Shown here: piece by piece, positions 38,601 through 48,559 of the stretch | How the letters are laid out: every line of letters begins with the position of its first letter | Position numbering within the stretch: the stretch's first letter is position 1 | NCBI RefSeq assembly: GCF_035083965.1 | Contig: NC_089729.1 | Span: 14,061,464 to 14,125,463, forward strand | Direction: 5' to 3' | Source of the DNA: Branchiostoma lanceolatum | Taxonomy: Eukaryota > Chordata > Leptocardii > Amphioxiformes > Branchiostomatidae | DNA: 64,000 nt | Made by a program: the position numbers and the translations under genes | The notes under the pieces: model-generated | What the model saw: only the letters and a program-made list of their open reading frames with translations | Databases searched by the model: none | Told to the model about the DNA's origin: nothing

Positions 38601-41600
38601 TTGGTCAAGCCATCATTAAGTTGAGTTGGTTTTATCTAACTTGGTCAAGTTGGTGTCCATACAATGTCATATTGAGATTGTATTTTACAATACATGCATG
38701 GAACCATATTATAGACAAATTCAGACCCACAAAAAGTGCTTGCATACACACATCATTTCGGTAAACAAACTGATCGCATCTATAAATGATATATGTTATA
38801 TAGGTCAATCCATAAATGTATTTCAATGTCGATGGAAATAATGTCAATGGAAATAATGGCTAAGTTCACCTCCTGTGATACAAGTGCATAGTTCAAGTTC
38901 TTGTGAGTCTGAAATTGGAATTTATCCATATTCCCTAATATTCAATACGCACCACATGGAAAAATTCTGGCGTGGGAGAGTATACCTCCAAGAAATCTAA
39001 GATATTTCAACTACTAGTGTACATGTATTTTGTTATTTTATGGAAGGTAACTGGGATATTAAGGCAACCAAAGCAATATCAATGCCCAAAGATGGAAATA
39101 GAATAATGCTGAAATCTTTACAGTACGGTAGTGACATTTACTAACACTGTTAAGCACATTTGAGCATTTTAAAACCGCAAAAAAAACTGCCGTACGATGA
39201 TCCCCTTAGTTTCCCGAGCCTACAAAAAGTCTGGCAATGATTTTCAGTGAGTTCTCACATCACAGCGACATAATTTTTTTGCATAATGGACGTTGCTATA
39301 CATTGATAATGCTATTTGAACTGATCATGTATAGAAATGACTAAATACATTGACTTTCAACATCCAATTTTCTGGCCCTAATATTGCTTGGGTTTCCTTT
39401 AAGCATAGGCATACTCCCACATATAAACCAAAGCTCACCTGTTATAACCACTGGCACCGATAAACAGTCCCTCTTGTTGAACACTTTGGATGACAGTTTG
39501 CTAGCAAGAGGGGGGGCGGCATTCACGGAACAATTACATACAAAGCAAGGTGTCTTATGATATTATAAGCCTTGATATGCACCTCTTTTGGGGCAGACAT
39601 TTCAACCATTGACCTCTATCAACACTGAAGAGATACAAAATGTTTGTCAATTATAATAATTTCTGAAAAATGCTTCACATGCATATACTAGTATACGTAG
39701 CCTGGAATCCATTCTATTCTAGCTCTAGTCTAGTACTAGTATTAGTACATGTACAAAAAATATATATCCTTCATAGGATAGTCTGGCACCCTGTATAGTA
39801 TACTCAAAGTCAAATGTTTGGCTAAAAAATTACATTTATTTATTAAAGGATTTAGTGAATGATTTCGAATATCGAGTACTTCATAGAAGCAGCGTCATGG
39901 GTATGCAACCTCCAAATGTCAATCTCTGTTACCATGGTAACAGAGATTGTTCTGAAGACCGTGTGACTTGGTGCCGATCAGAGCTCTCGTTTTTATTTCA
40001 GGAAAATGATTTACAAATGATCGTCTTCCAGACTATTCAGCGGAAGAAAGCGATCGGAGGAGCAGACTAGAACAGAATGGAATCCCGGCTACATGACGTT
40101 ACATTGTGTATATGATAAGGCCTCCAGAATATACTAAAGAAACAATAGAGGTCAATGGTTGAGAAGTGCCCACACTTCATCTTGAGGTTTGAAGGTCATG
40201 TCATCTCCACCTTACCTGGTATAACCACTGCCTCCTTGGAAGGTACCTTCCTTAAGGACACTTTGGATGACAGTTTGCTGTCAAGTGAGCAGAACTCGCA
40301 TGTTAAAAACAAGCGAATAGCATGTTAATTCTACATTTATGACAGTTATGTGTAACTTAGATTTTAGTTAATTAAATACTATGCCCCAAGCTGCCATGTG
40401 GGATCTTGTCTAGTATAGATGTACTAATTGATGTAGATGAACATACTGCTACCAGTAATTTCTATGTATACAACTGAATACAATGTATACAATGCCTACT
40501 ACTAGTAATATTGATTGTTGTTAATATAAAGACAATGAAAAGAATACAATAACCCATGAGATGAGTGGAAAACTTATGCTGCCAGCTCTCATAGGAATGA
40601 GCAGGGTTTTTCTAAAGAGGGTTACATGGGCGCTGCACCCCCCATGCCCTGACCATGCGCCCCCTTAGCCTGGTTTCAACCAAGCCCCGTGTCCGCTCGC
40701 CGCCTGTAACGGCTATCCAGGGGAGAGAAACCCCCGGACAGCTGGAGTTTGCGTTATACAGACTAGCGCCCCCTTACCCAGGGGAGCAGATCCTCTGTCA
40801 AGCAAAAATTCTAATTGACAAGGAATGCTACTTAGTAACCTAAGGTCACATGTGGCCACAGTCTTCAACTGTGACCTGCCTGGCTATAATTTCCTCCCCC
40901 AATTGCAAGAAGACTTAGAATGCCTTCCTCTAGAACCCATAAGCAATTTTTTTCCTGAAATAGTTAAACAGCCTCATTACCCTACACATTGGGTACCTAC
41001 CTGTGGCACTGGCTGCAAATACACCTGATATTATTATTATTATTATTATTAAATGAATGTTGCACTAAACCAGCGATAGCTGTTTATGTTATCGTCGACT
41101 GGTTGGCCAAATGACATTAGCAAATTAGATTACTTATTGATACCTAAATCAGCTGATCAAATTTTCTATTTATCTGCTAATTGTATGCATCATCATGACA
41201 AGTTTGTGATTATTCACACTTTATAACAAATGAGGAAAAGTAACAGAAGTAACACTCCTGCAAACGATATTGAATAGAAATAATCTAAGGTATAGACACT
41301 GAAAAATTATATCACTGAAAAATAATAATCAACTTTGCATTGCTCTTCTCTGCACGAATTAAACTTCTTAATTCGTGCAGATGAGAGCAAATTATGCAAA
41401 TTTGATATGTACAGTATCATCAAGAAGTTACATGAATGTATCAAATATATCAATACAACTTCTTGATGACACTGTATTCATGTGTAACACTACAAGACAT
41501 GTTGCAAAAGTTAACCTCGTGGCTTCGTGGATTTATTTATAGACCTACATAGACTTTGGTTCCTCAAATATAAAAGTTCATAAACAAATTTTTATGGGAT

Positions 41601-41791
41601 TGGAGTGTTTTCACTTTCAGCGGAGGGACAGTACGCGCATATCATCCTTTTGTCTCTTAAGATTGTCGTGAGAGCTGCCAAGACGGATAGTTAACACTTA
41701 CCTCTATCATACCACCCGTTTGAAAGGCGGTGAAGATGAACATAAAGGAAAAACCGAGAACCACAACATTGAATGTCCTCATGTCCGCCAT
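29693..41791 (-). CDS. MFSD11: MFSD11/UNC93-like transporter, copy B
   Basis: Fourteen coding exons: 41791-41702; exon 2 as either 40277-40216 or 39500-39439; 38448-38341, 37759-37680, 36640-36544, 36417-36359, 34503-34383, 34061-34024, 33790-33725, 33261-33136, 32818-32635, 31677-31542, 30995-30888 and 29746-29693. This gives 442 aa. Key segments: NVVVLGFSFMFIFTAFQTGG, VIWTAQGSFLTTNSTQETIG, GIFWALLQ, FFSGVYGTCIGNTKAFG, GRDPIILFGFIVHMTAYY, FLLGLGDSSFNTQVYSILGF, PEDSAPAFALFKFVQ and the terminal VEWKTASASRKGYTQIG. Every exon length matches copy A except exon 7 (121 vs 124) and exon 14 (54 vs 57). Copy B looks closer to vertebrate MFSD11 (VIWTAQG, ALLQ, FKFVQ, VEW) and sits head-to-head with SRSF2, so it is probably the positional orthologue. 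Predicted 12-TM major-facilitator protein; substrate unknown. Confidence 0.93.
29820..30263. mobile_element. hAT-type MITE with 8-bp target duplication
   Basis: Terminal inverted repeats TAGTGGTGCGTACTTAAAC and its complement (...GTACGCACCACTA), flanked on both sides by TACTGACA (29812-29819 and 30264-30271). 444 bp, non-coding, in the last intron of MFSD11 copy B. An 8-bp duplication is the hallmark of hAT transposition. Confidence 0.85.
30641..30876. repeat. ~135-bp tandem duplication in MFSD11-B intron 13
   Basis: Copies 30641-30740 and 30776-30876 share CTACTCCAAGGCCAACCATA and ATATAGATAGAACTT, with few differences. They abut exon 13. Confidence 0.85.
31154..31511. mobile_element. GTGCACC-rich dispersed element, copy 1
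   Basis: Begins GGGCTCGAAATACTGGGTGC and is rich in GTGCACC motifs. Related to 36972-37386 in opposite orientation. Confidence 0.6.
32385..32585 (-). mobile_element. Degenerate tRNA-SINE region (minus)
   Basis: On the minus strand GGTAGAGCATTGGACTC (tRNA-like) and GGTCCCAGGTTCGATGC (B-box) are present. GAACCTGGGACC occurs twice on the plus strand (from 32434 and from 32527). No intact tRNA. Confidence 0.45.
33416..33556. mobile_element. Hairpin element, CTCCAAGCAGA family
   Basis: Arms 33416-33447 and 33525-33556 (32 bp each, nearly perfect; CTCTCCAAGCAGAGGAGTGG) in intron 9 of MFSD11 copy B. Confidence 0.85.
34578..34745 (-). pseudogene. Two decayed copies of MFSD11-B exon 7
   Basis: Upstream of exon 7 (34383-34503), 34578-34643 repeats it (GTGTGCTGTGTGGGAACACT) with an internal deletion that breaks the frame. 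A shorter third remnant lies at 34704-34745. The flanking intron motif (AAAGGTGGAAACATGTGTA, AGCACC) is also repeated, so exon and intron duplicated together. Confidence 0.7.
34786..34820. repeat. Short AT-rich hairpin
   Basis: GGGACATTATATA and TATATAATGTCC form an inverted repeat; similar ATAATGTCCTTG occurs near 37266. Confidence 0.5.
34974..36325. mobile_element. pogo/Tigger-like non-autonomous DNA transposon
   Basis: Ends CAGTCAAACCTGTCTATAGC and (complement) GTGACCGCTAATACAGGTTTGACTG form terminal inverted repeats, flanked by TA on both sides (34972-34973, 36326-36327). Subterminal ACAGGTGGCCGCTAT repeats occur near each end. 1.35 kb; the internal 111-codon frame (35722-36057) shows no transposase motif. 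Lies in intron 6 of MFSD11 copy B. Confidence 0.75.
36864..36960. repeat. Dispersed repeat, partner at 52357-52452
   Basis: GCAACTGGATATGATTTTGG begins this copy; the partner holds the reverse complement of the whole ~95-bp unit. Confidence 0.75.
36972..37386. mobile_element. GTGCACC-rich element with GGGCTCGAAAT inverted ends
   Basis: Starts GGGCTCGAAATTC and ends ATTTCGAGCCC, about 415 bp, with many GTGCACC motifs. Intron 4 of MFSD11 copy B. Confidence 0.7.
37436..37640 (+). mobile_element. LINE 3' tail (5'-truncated non-LTR retrotransposon)
   Basis: A plus-strand frame encodes RGRPPKRWKDQIVKDTG, then AEARARDRTAWR, a C-terminal pattern common in non-LTR reverse transcriptase ORFs. It ends in a stop at 37612-37614. 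Only the end is present. Clade not determined. Confidence 0.65.
38078..38250. repeat. Dispersed repeat shared with 63566-63720
   Basis: Both copies contain TTTTGGCCAAGCACACC, TTGGRTTCTTTTAC and CCTCATACACGGGGC. Confidence 0.65.
39439..39500 (-). CDS. MFSD11: Alternative exon 2b of MFSD11 copy B
   Basis: 62 nt with AG before and GTGAGC after. Encodes QTVIQSVQQEGLFIGASGYN, equivalent to exon 2a. It starts at phase 0 and ends at phase 2. Confidence 0.85.
39697..40092. mobile_element. MITE with 26-bp inverted ends and internal palindrome
   Basis: Arms 39697-39722 and 40067-40092 (TGGAATCCATTCTATTCTAG versus CTAGAACAGAATGGAATCCC). A perfect 30-bp palindrome lies inside at 39920-39949 (half-site CAATCTCTGTTACCA). 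It sits between alternative exons 2a and 2b. Confidence 0.75.
40216..40277 (-). CDS. MFSD11: Alternative exon 2a of MFSD11 copy B
   Basis: 62 nt with AG before and GTAAGG after. Encodes QTVIQSVLKEGTFQGGSGYT. Same phases as exon 2b; joining both would shift the frame, so only one can be used per mRNA. Confidence 0.85.
40977..41050 (+). mobile_element. Retroelement tail ending in (TTA)n
   Basis: CTGTGGCACTGGCTGCAAAT, then ACACCTGATA and a (TTA)n tail. The reverse complement recurs at 45399-45473. A shared end with a variable simple-repeat tail fits LINE/SINE 3' ends. Confidence 0.7.
41334..41476. repeat. Two adjacent hairpins in MFSD11-B intron 1
   Basis: Hairpin 1: 41334-41362 pairs with 41370-41400 (CTGCACGAATTAA / TTAATTCGTGCAG core). 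Hairpin 2: 41410-41429 pairs with 41457-41476 (ATCATCAAGAAGTT / AACTTCTTGATGA). Confidence 0.8.
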
Positions 41792-42107
41792 GTTGACTGT
41801 CATGTGACAACAATGTGAATGCCCGATGTCTTCCGGAGAGTGCCGAATTAACTTCGGCTATATTCGGTTAACCTCGGTATTCTCCGGTGGTTTACGAGAC
41901 TTAATGAGTAGTGAATCGGAGAAGCTCGGTATTCTCCGGTGGTTTACGAGACTTAATGAGCGTCAGTGACGTAGCATTTGGAGGAGAAGGCACGCCACAG
42001 AAGGAGAGAGCTCTTGCGAACTGTAGTTTGTATCCGTTTTCATCGTCTTTTCTTCGCACACCCTTTGGCAATATTCCGTCAATATAGGGTCCAGAACGGT
42101 TGCCGAC
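41792..42107. promoter_or_regulatory. Bidirectional promoter of MFSD11-B and SRSF2
   Basis: 316 bp between the two ATGs. Contains two identical 36-bp copies (41873-41908 and 41925-41960, starting CTCGGTATTCTCCGGTGG), the motif TGACGTAG at 41968-41975, and an ATGGCGGAC context at the MFSD11 start. No TATA box seen. Confidence 0.7.
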
Positions 42108-43747
42108 ATGTCCTACGGGCCTCCGCCGCCGGATATCGAGCGGATGTACTCCTTGAAGGTCGACAACCTGACCTACAGGACAACGCCGGAGGACCTTCGA
42201 CGCGTCTTTGAGAAATATGGCGACGTCGGGGACTGCTACATTCCCCGCGACCGCTTCACGAGAGAGAGCCGTGGCTTCGCCTTCGTCCGTTTCTACGATA
42301 AGAGGGATGCCGAAGACGCCCTAGATGCGCTGGACGGGACGATCTTAGACGGCCGAGAGGTACGGGTTCAGATGGCGCGTTACGGGCGGCCCACTGACCC
42401 TTACCGCCGAGCACCACCCCAGCGGTCCCGGTAAGTTATCGCCCTCAAACAATCGTTATTTGTGGACAGAGTTCCTTTATTTTCCTCAAATTGTGTACTT
42501 TACAAGTCATACCCCCTTTGTAACGATGCAAAACGTTGCTGGGGTGTGTTGTGAGCTTGTAGTTTGCACGAGAAATGTGTTGAAAAAATCGAAAATGTTG
42601 TTTGAGCTAGAAGAAACATGGCGGCCGTGCGCGTGGTGATACGTCATCACCCCTCACAGTATGTTCCCGCCACAAGAACCCGGATGTACTTTGCTTGGCT
42701 GTACACGTGCTCACTTGCCATTGTTCTTTGTTCTTCGTTTGTGGTTGTAGCTTTCAGTGGGCAGCTAGGAAATAAAATAGGTTTGAAGTAATTGTAGAGA
42801 AGTAGCTGTAAACGCACACGGCTATGTATCCACTGTACAAAAGCATGAACTTGCAGCATAAATTTTGCTTGTTCCCTAGTATCTCAAGCCAAATTGAATG
42901 CAACTCATTATATTTATAGTACCATACCCAAGCCATGATCCTAAACCATGTGCTTTAAATGTTTTCATGATAATCTAGGTTGATTCATATACCCTCCCTG
43001 AAAATTTGTACCTTGCAAACTTTACAGTTAAACTTGCAATCTTGAGAGTTTATTTTTTGCAAATGAATGATGAACGTTTTTGTAACGTCTGATACATACA
43101 TGTGTCAAATTTTTATCGCTTTACTCGATAGATTAAGACATTAGGAAGTAAACTTAATAACTGTGTTCAGAGTATTATTGCTTCCAGAATTGTTTTTGAT
43201 AAATTTCTCACTGCAGGAAAATGGTTGTGTTGTGAGAATTGTCTCAAGCATTGTCTTAATTGCTAAAGCCAAAATTTGGTTGCTATGAATGTGGCATACA
43301 GTGATGCAAGCAGGACACATAGGTTCAATCATACACTTTTGTGCCATGTGAGAATTATGTTCTAAATCTCTTTGGCTCTGTCCCATTCTCCACAGTTACA
43401 GAGGATCTGGAGGCCGTTACAACAGTCGTTCCCGTTCACGCAGCAGGAGTCGGTCCCGCTCTCATCGCAGGTACAGCCGGAGTCGCTCCCACAGCCGCTC
43501 CCGAAGCAGAGGTCGCCGCTACAGGCAGCGCTCCTACTCTCGCAGTCCCAACCGAAGGTCCCGCTCCAAATCCCGCAGCCGTAGTCGCCACCGCGGCTCC
43601 CGTAGCAGGTCCCGCAGTAGACCCAGCCGCTCCAAGTCTCGCTCCAGGTCTGGGACGCCCAACAAGTCACGCAGCCACACCCCGGTCGAACAGCAGCAGG
43701 AGGAGAACCACGCCGCATCACGTTCCCGCTCTAGGTCTAAGTCGTGA
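42108..43747 (+). CDS. SRSF2: Serine/arginine-rich splicing factor 2
   Basis: Two exons, 42108-42430 and 43396-43747 (TGA), giving 224 aa (human SRSF2 is 221). One RRM (residues ~14-92) has RNP2 LKVDNL (16-21) and RNP1 RGFAFVRF (55-62). The hinge YGRPTDP keeps Pro95, the residue altered in human myeloid disease. An RS domain of Arg-Ser dipeptides follows from about 108 to the end (...SRSRSRSKS). SR proteins bind exonic enhancers and recruit U1 and U2AF in the nucleus. The single intron follows the RRM, as expected. The ATG is the first in the frame, in CCGACATGTCC context. Divergent from MFSD11. Confidence 0.97.
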
Positions 43748-44306
43748 AGCCTGGACCCAGGGCGGGTGACACCCCCAAGGAGTCAACTGACCAACTACTG
43801 AGACTGAGAGACAAACATACAACATGACGTTCCTGGTTTCCTGACCAGTAACTGATGGCCAGTTTATGAAAAGGTTATTGAATGTTTTTCACTGGCATTC
43901 TAACTGTTCCATTCCTGTTTCACCCATGCTTTTCACCCAAGGATTGTAAGCAAAGAATGTAGTGTGTAAACTGGTGTAGAATTGCAAATTGGAGAAGTCT
44001 TTCCTTGATGAAGTGAAAAGAAAACGAATGTGATTTCCCATATGTACGTGAATAAGTGTCAAAGTCTTGGTTTAACCACTCTTGTCAACAGGACATTTTA
44101 GAAGCATTCTTAATGTGATGTTTTAGTTTTGGGATGATGATGATGTTAGGTGGGTTAAGGTATAATAATCATAGTAGTGTAATTTTTCTGTAGTCTTCCC
44201 AACACATGTAAAAATGTTAACTCTAAAACTTAAAGGAGATAAGTGGATTTGTTAACCAGTATTTCAGCATGTCAACCTGTATCCCTTCTTACTATTTCTG
44301 TGATTG

Positions 44307-44312
44307 AATAAA
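44307..44312 (+). terminator. Poly(A) signal of SRSF2
   Basis: AATAAA about 560 bp after the stop codon. Confidence 0.75.
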
Positions 44313-45398
44313 ACCATGTTAACATTTATACCTGTTATTTTTCATGTCATAGGAGCAGTTAGAAATGCATTGGTGTGGTGAAATGGTGCTCTCGAGGCGG
44401 AAATTAGCAGAAATTGGGGTGACGGGCTGCTGGCACTGCCATGCAGTCGAGTGCAGAGCAGTCTTGGCAGAGAGAGTGGAGAGAGAGTCAGGGCGGGCAG
44501 TGAGCTGCTGTAGGAGATAGCAGACAGAGAGCTGCAAACACGAAATGCAGAGCAAATCAAGGCTTGCAGTACAGCAGCACCCCTTGCAGTTTCGACTCCT
44601 TGCAAATGGGATGCAGTTTGGAGAGAGTGCCAAAAGCAGTCAGCACGTTTGGAGACTAAGGGGATGGCAGCCCTCCCGCACAAGAAGCCCCAACTCCAGA
44701 ATTTCAACCATTGAAAACCATTTGCTGTTTGGCTTTCACCAAAAATTATGACAGAAAATTCATATTTGGTACTGGGGTTCAAAAATGGAAAAGTACATCC
44801 TCAAAATAGATTCATGGTAAAAATGAAACTTGCAAGTTTTCTAAGATGGCCATAGTGTCAAAATGGTAACATAACAAATTTTTTTTCTTCTTTAAGATTG
44901 AAGAAGAAAATGTTCATGGATGCTTTTTCGAGATGTCTTTGACTGTGAAAAGCAAATTGATTTGGACAAAACTTGTTGCTGAAAAGAGTGAAAGGGGGAA
45001 ATATTCCACCATCTGAAAACTGAGTGCCACAAAACCCAATCTTTAACCATATCCTGTGCCATATTTTCTGGCTTTCGATACCATCCAAATTCTAAACAAA
45101 TTAGGCCAAAGTATGACTTGTTCCAGCTCAAGTTTAACAGCGGATTCAACGACAGAGTCAGCGCATCACTTAACCGCATTTGTTGTGGTCGTTTTCACCC
45201 AGTAGCTGGTTTCATCCTTATGTTAATTTGCGTAAAATGTAAGAAGCAACCCACAATCCTCCACTCACCTGCTTTTGTTTTGTTTCACATGCACCGCCAG
45301 GGTTCTCAGCCGTAGTGGTTATTTTTTTCCACCCTAGCTGCCAGGAAACTAAGTTTCAGAGGGATGGGGAGGGCAATAATCCTTATTTGCAGAGCATT

Positions 45399-45473
45399 AT
45401 AATAATAATAATAATAATATCAGGTGTATTTGCAGCCAGTGCCACAGGCAGGTACCCAATGTGTAGGGTAAGC
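45399..45473 (-). mobile_element. Retroelement tail, inverse copy of 40977-41050
   Basis: (AAT)n then ATCAGGTGTATTTGCAGCCA, the reverse complement of the other tail. Confidence 0.7.
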
Positions 45474-46599
45474 ATTAGGTTATAAGTTTTTCCCAGAAGA
45501 CTACCACTGAAGATTGGCAGCCGTTCTAAAGAACATTTTATTTGGAAAGATGAACAGATTTTTACCAGGAAGTCATTAGAAGCAGTCAAGACGGAGCGAC
45601 TATTAGATTAAAAAAATTAAACAAGCACTTTCAGGTATTTGCCACAAACAATAACAGTTGGCAATCGTGATGTTATACATCAAGGTAAAATTTCAGATTA
45701 CTTGGCTTCACACAATATAGTGCAAGTGGCTGTGAGCATAGGTCAATTTACGATAGGAAGACTCATTTAAATAGTGGGAGGAAAGAAAGGTTCTTTTTAT
45801 TTTGTTGCACATCATTTCTTTACACACAACATAGATGGGAGAGGGAGGACAACTCTAGTGTTTGGTTTAAAGGAGAGGTGTAAGATTTAATTTACAAGTT
45901 TTTCTCCCATTTACTTGCATTTTGACACACAAATCATGATCTCCCCACTAACCAAAAGGGAAAGGCATGAAGACCACTGAAGAATTAATGCAGATAATGG
46001 TAAGTTTTTGATATTTTTAAGTTCTTTTTAGTCAGGATGTGAGTAAACAGGAACTTATTTGGGCTGGTGATAAGGTAGGTCTTTTGGTATTTTTCCAAGG
46101 TAAAGCACCAAGGTTGCTGTTGACGAAAGAGCTACCTGATGGAAGAGTTGCCTGGAAAAGATCAGTCCTCCGATGCAATTGTGTCATGGAGAAATCACCG
46201 CCACAGACGGCTCAAGGTTTCAGATGTTTTCAAATAAAATCCAAGTTAATCATCAAAACCTGTCATGTCGTATTTTCTGTATGGGTTACATGCTTAGATC
46301 AAAGTATACACCTACAGCAGACATGTAGGCCCAAGGCTCTGTGAATGTACCTGACAAGGACATTTAAAACAACAGTAGTTTCCCCTCCATGAGTAACTAT
46401 TTGTCCCTCTATTCTAGCTTCCAAGTTAAAGGTGCCAATGTTGACAAAATGGTAGTTGTCGAAAGACAGCAGTACTTACGACACATTAGGGCATTTTAGT
46501 AGTGATCATTTTACACCTGTCATATTGCATTGAATAGAGCCAATAAACATTGCATCATTCAAAAAAGGTCACCCTAGAATCCACCCCCCCTACCTTGCC

Positions 46600-46783
46600 T
46601 TTGATAACAGTTTGCCCTTATTCATGCCCTTCTTTATACTGTCCAATTAGAACAAAACCTGAAGTTAGAAACAAGAATACACAATGCTCAGCTCTCCACA
46701 CATACATGTTCTATGACTTCAGGTTTTGTACCAATTGGACAGTAAAAGTGCCAGGACTTGAATTAGGGCAAACTATTATCAAA
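46600..46783. mobile_element. Long-arm foldback element
   Basis: Arms 46600-46668 and 46714-46783 are inverted copies with some divergence (TTTGATAACAGTTTGCCCT; CAAAACCTGAAGT). Confidence 0.8.
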
Positions 46784-48559
46784 AGCAAATTCGGTTTGAT
46801 TCTCTGGTAATCCTGTTTTGAATAATTCAATGCTCAGGCCGAAAATCAAATAGAGTGAGAAGGGGGAAATGTAAATGGGCAGTTAAATTTTGCGTAGGAA
46901 AAATTGAATCTTCATGCTGTTTCAGAGCTGTAAAACTGTCATGCAGGGTTTTACCATCAACCAGTGGAAAAGGGATAATGTTGGCAAAATAGGGTGGGGT
47001 CACTGGGGTGTAATCAATGATGCATCACACAAGGTGCACCATTCTGTGGAACCGCAATAAACTTGCAAGTTGCATTGACTTGCCTGTTGTCATCAAATTT
47101 TATAACTGAGTAGAGACCAGGGGGAAGTGTACCCAGGACAAGGATCCAAAGCCATTTTCAAGGAATACCATAGTTCAGAAAACCGGGAAATATTCACTGG
47201 TTTTATGTTTGCCGTGAAAAAGGAAAATTATTAAACCACAGCGAAAATGTTCTCTTATGTGCGTCTGCTCGTTTCAATCTTGAACACAGCGAAAACTCAA
47301 TTTTCTATCTACTACGAAATGAAAACTACGCGAACATTTCCCCTTCTACTGTAAGAAAGCTATGAAAAAGATGTGGTAGACTGTATTTGTGTGACTGCAT
47401 GCATGGTCATATTTTACCGTTTTTCTTTCAAAGTCAGAGGTGTTATAACTTTGTTTCATACTGGTATTAATGTAACTGAGTTGACTTGCAAAACTATTCT
47501 CAACTTGATCAGGTTTTATTTTTGAATTTCATGGACAGAAAACATTCAGTCATGGAAGAGCAAATGAAAGAGATAAAAAGGAATGATCTTGGCCTTACAT
47601 CACATAATTCAACAACACAACATTAACAAAATGTAAGAAAAATTTGTGTGCTTTGTTGTACAAAACTCACTTGAGTCTGAAGGCTATCATACTGAATAGA
47701 AAAGATAGTTAAGAATGGAAATGGGTTTTCACGAATTAAATTACCAAAGACATGGTGCAAGAACCTTTGTACACAACTGCATCCTTCACTTGCACATTAA
47801 CTAATATCTACCTAAATGCTGAGTCACCATCATACACAGATGAAAATCTAATGACTCTACAGTCTACACATATCCCGTAGTTCTATCCTTAGCAGATTCT
47901 ATGTTTGAACAAAAGCAGGTTTTGAATTTCCACAGTGGATTGTATTAACCCACTGAACAACTAAACACTGCACAGAGCAATGGCAAAACCAGCCTGGTTG
48001 AAAGTGTGGCAACGTTAGCGTCCTGAGTTCTTGAAAAAAGCACAGTGTTTTGGTTAAAACATTTACTAGATCAGTAAATAAGAAATTCTTTCAATGCAAA
48101 CTCTACATTTCCTTTGTTCACATACACTAGCCACACTTTCAATAAGGAGTCTTCCAAGATGTCGATGTATCTTAGGAATTCCCTCACAAAATAGCCACAC
48201 TACACCAGACTGACACTGCTGTTGCTTTGTACAGTTTAACCAGGTTATTACTTGACAACTATTTCTGACTATACATGGCACATTGTTCGTTCAATTGTGT
48301 GTTTTTAGCTGCAAAGCCAGATTCTAAGACTACTGATCATATAACAACACTTCCTTGTTGTGTAGACCTTTGTTTTAAAAGCCAGAGACTTTTTTTGTTA
48401 AATACATTAAACAGTAGACATGACGCCCCGTATCATCATACGGTAGTTCATGTACAATGTCTCTTTTCCAGCTGATCTTTGAACATTGTAGATAGCCTGT
48501 TTGGAAAGGTAGAGTGTCTACCAGTTGGTTTCTTGGGTTGGTTGAATGGTTCTTGGTTG

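Larger units (their letters stand above)
43748..48559. other. Convergent spacer with repeats, no gene seen
   Basis: SRSF2 3' UTR, then repeats to the UBFD1 stop. Includes a TGCAG-rich, purine-biased stretch (44350-44700), an (AAT)n tail repeat at 45399-45473 and the foldback at 46600-46783. Open frames here are short and motif-free. Confidence 0.5.

Noticed and set aside
43341-43769. 142-codon Ala/Pro/Val-rich frame and a Gly/Cys/Ser-rich antisense frame
   Set aside because: Off-frame readings of the SRSF2 RS-domain exon.
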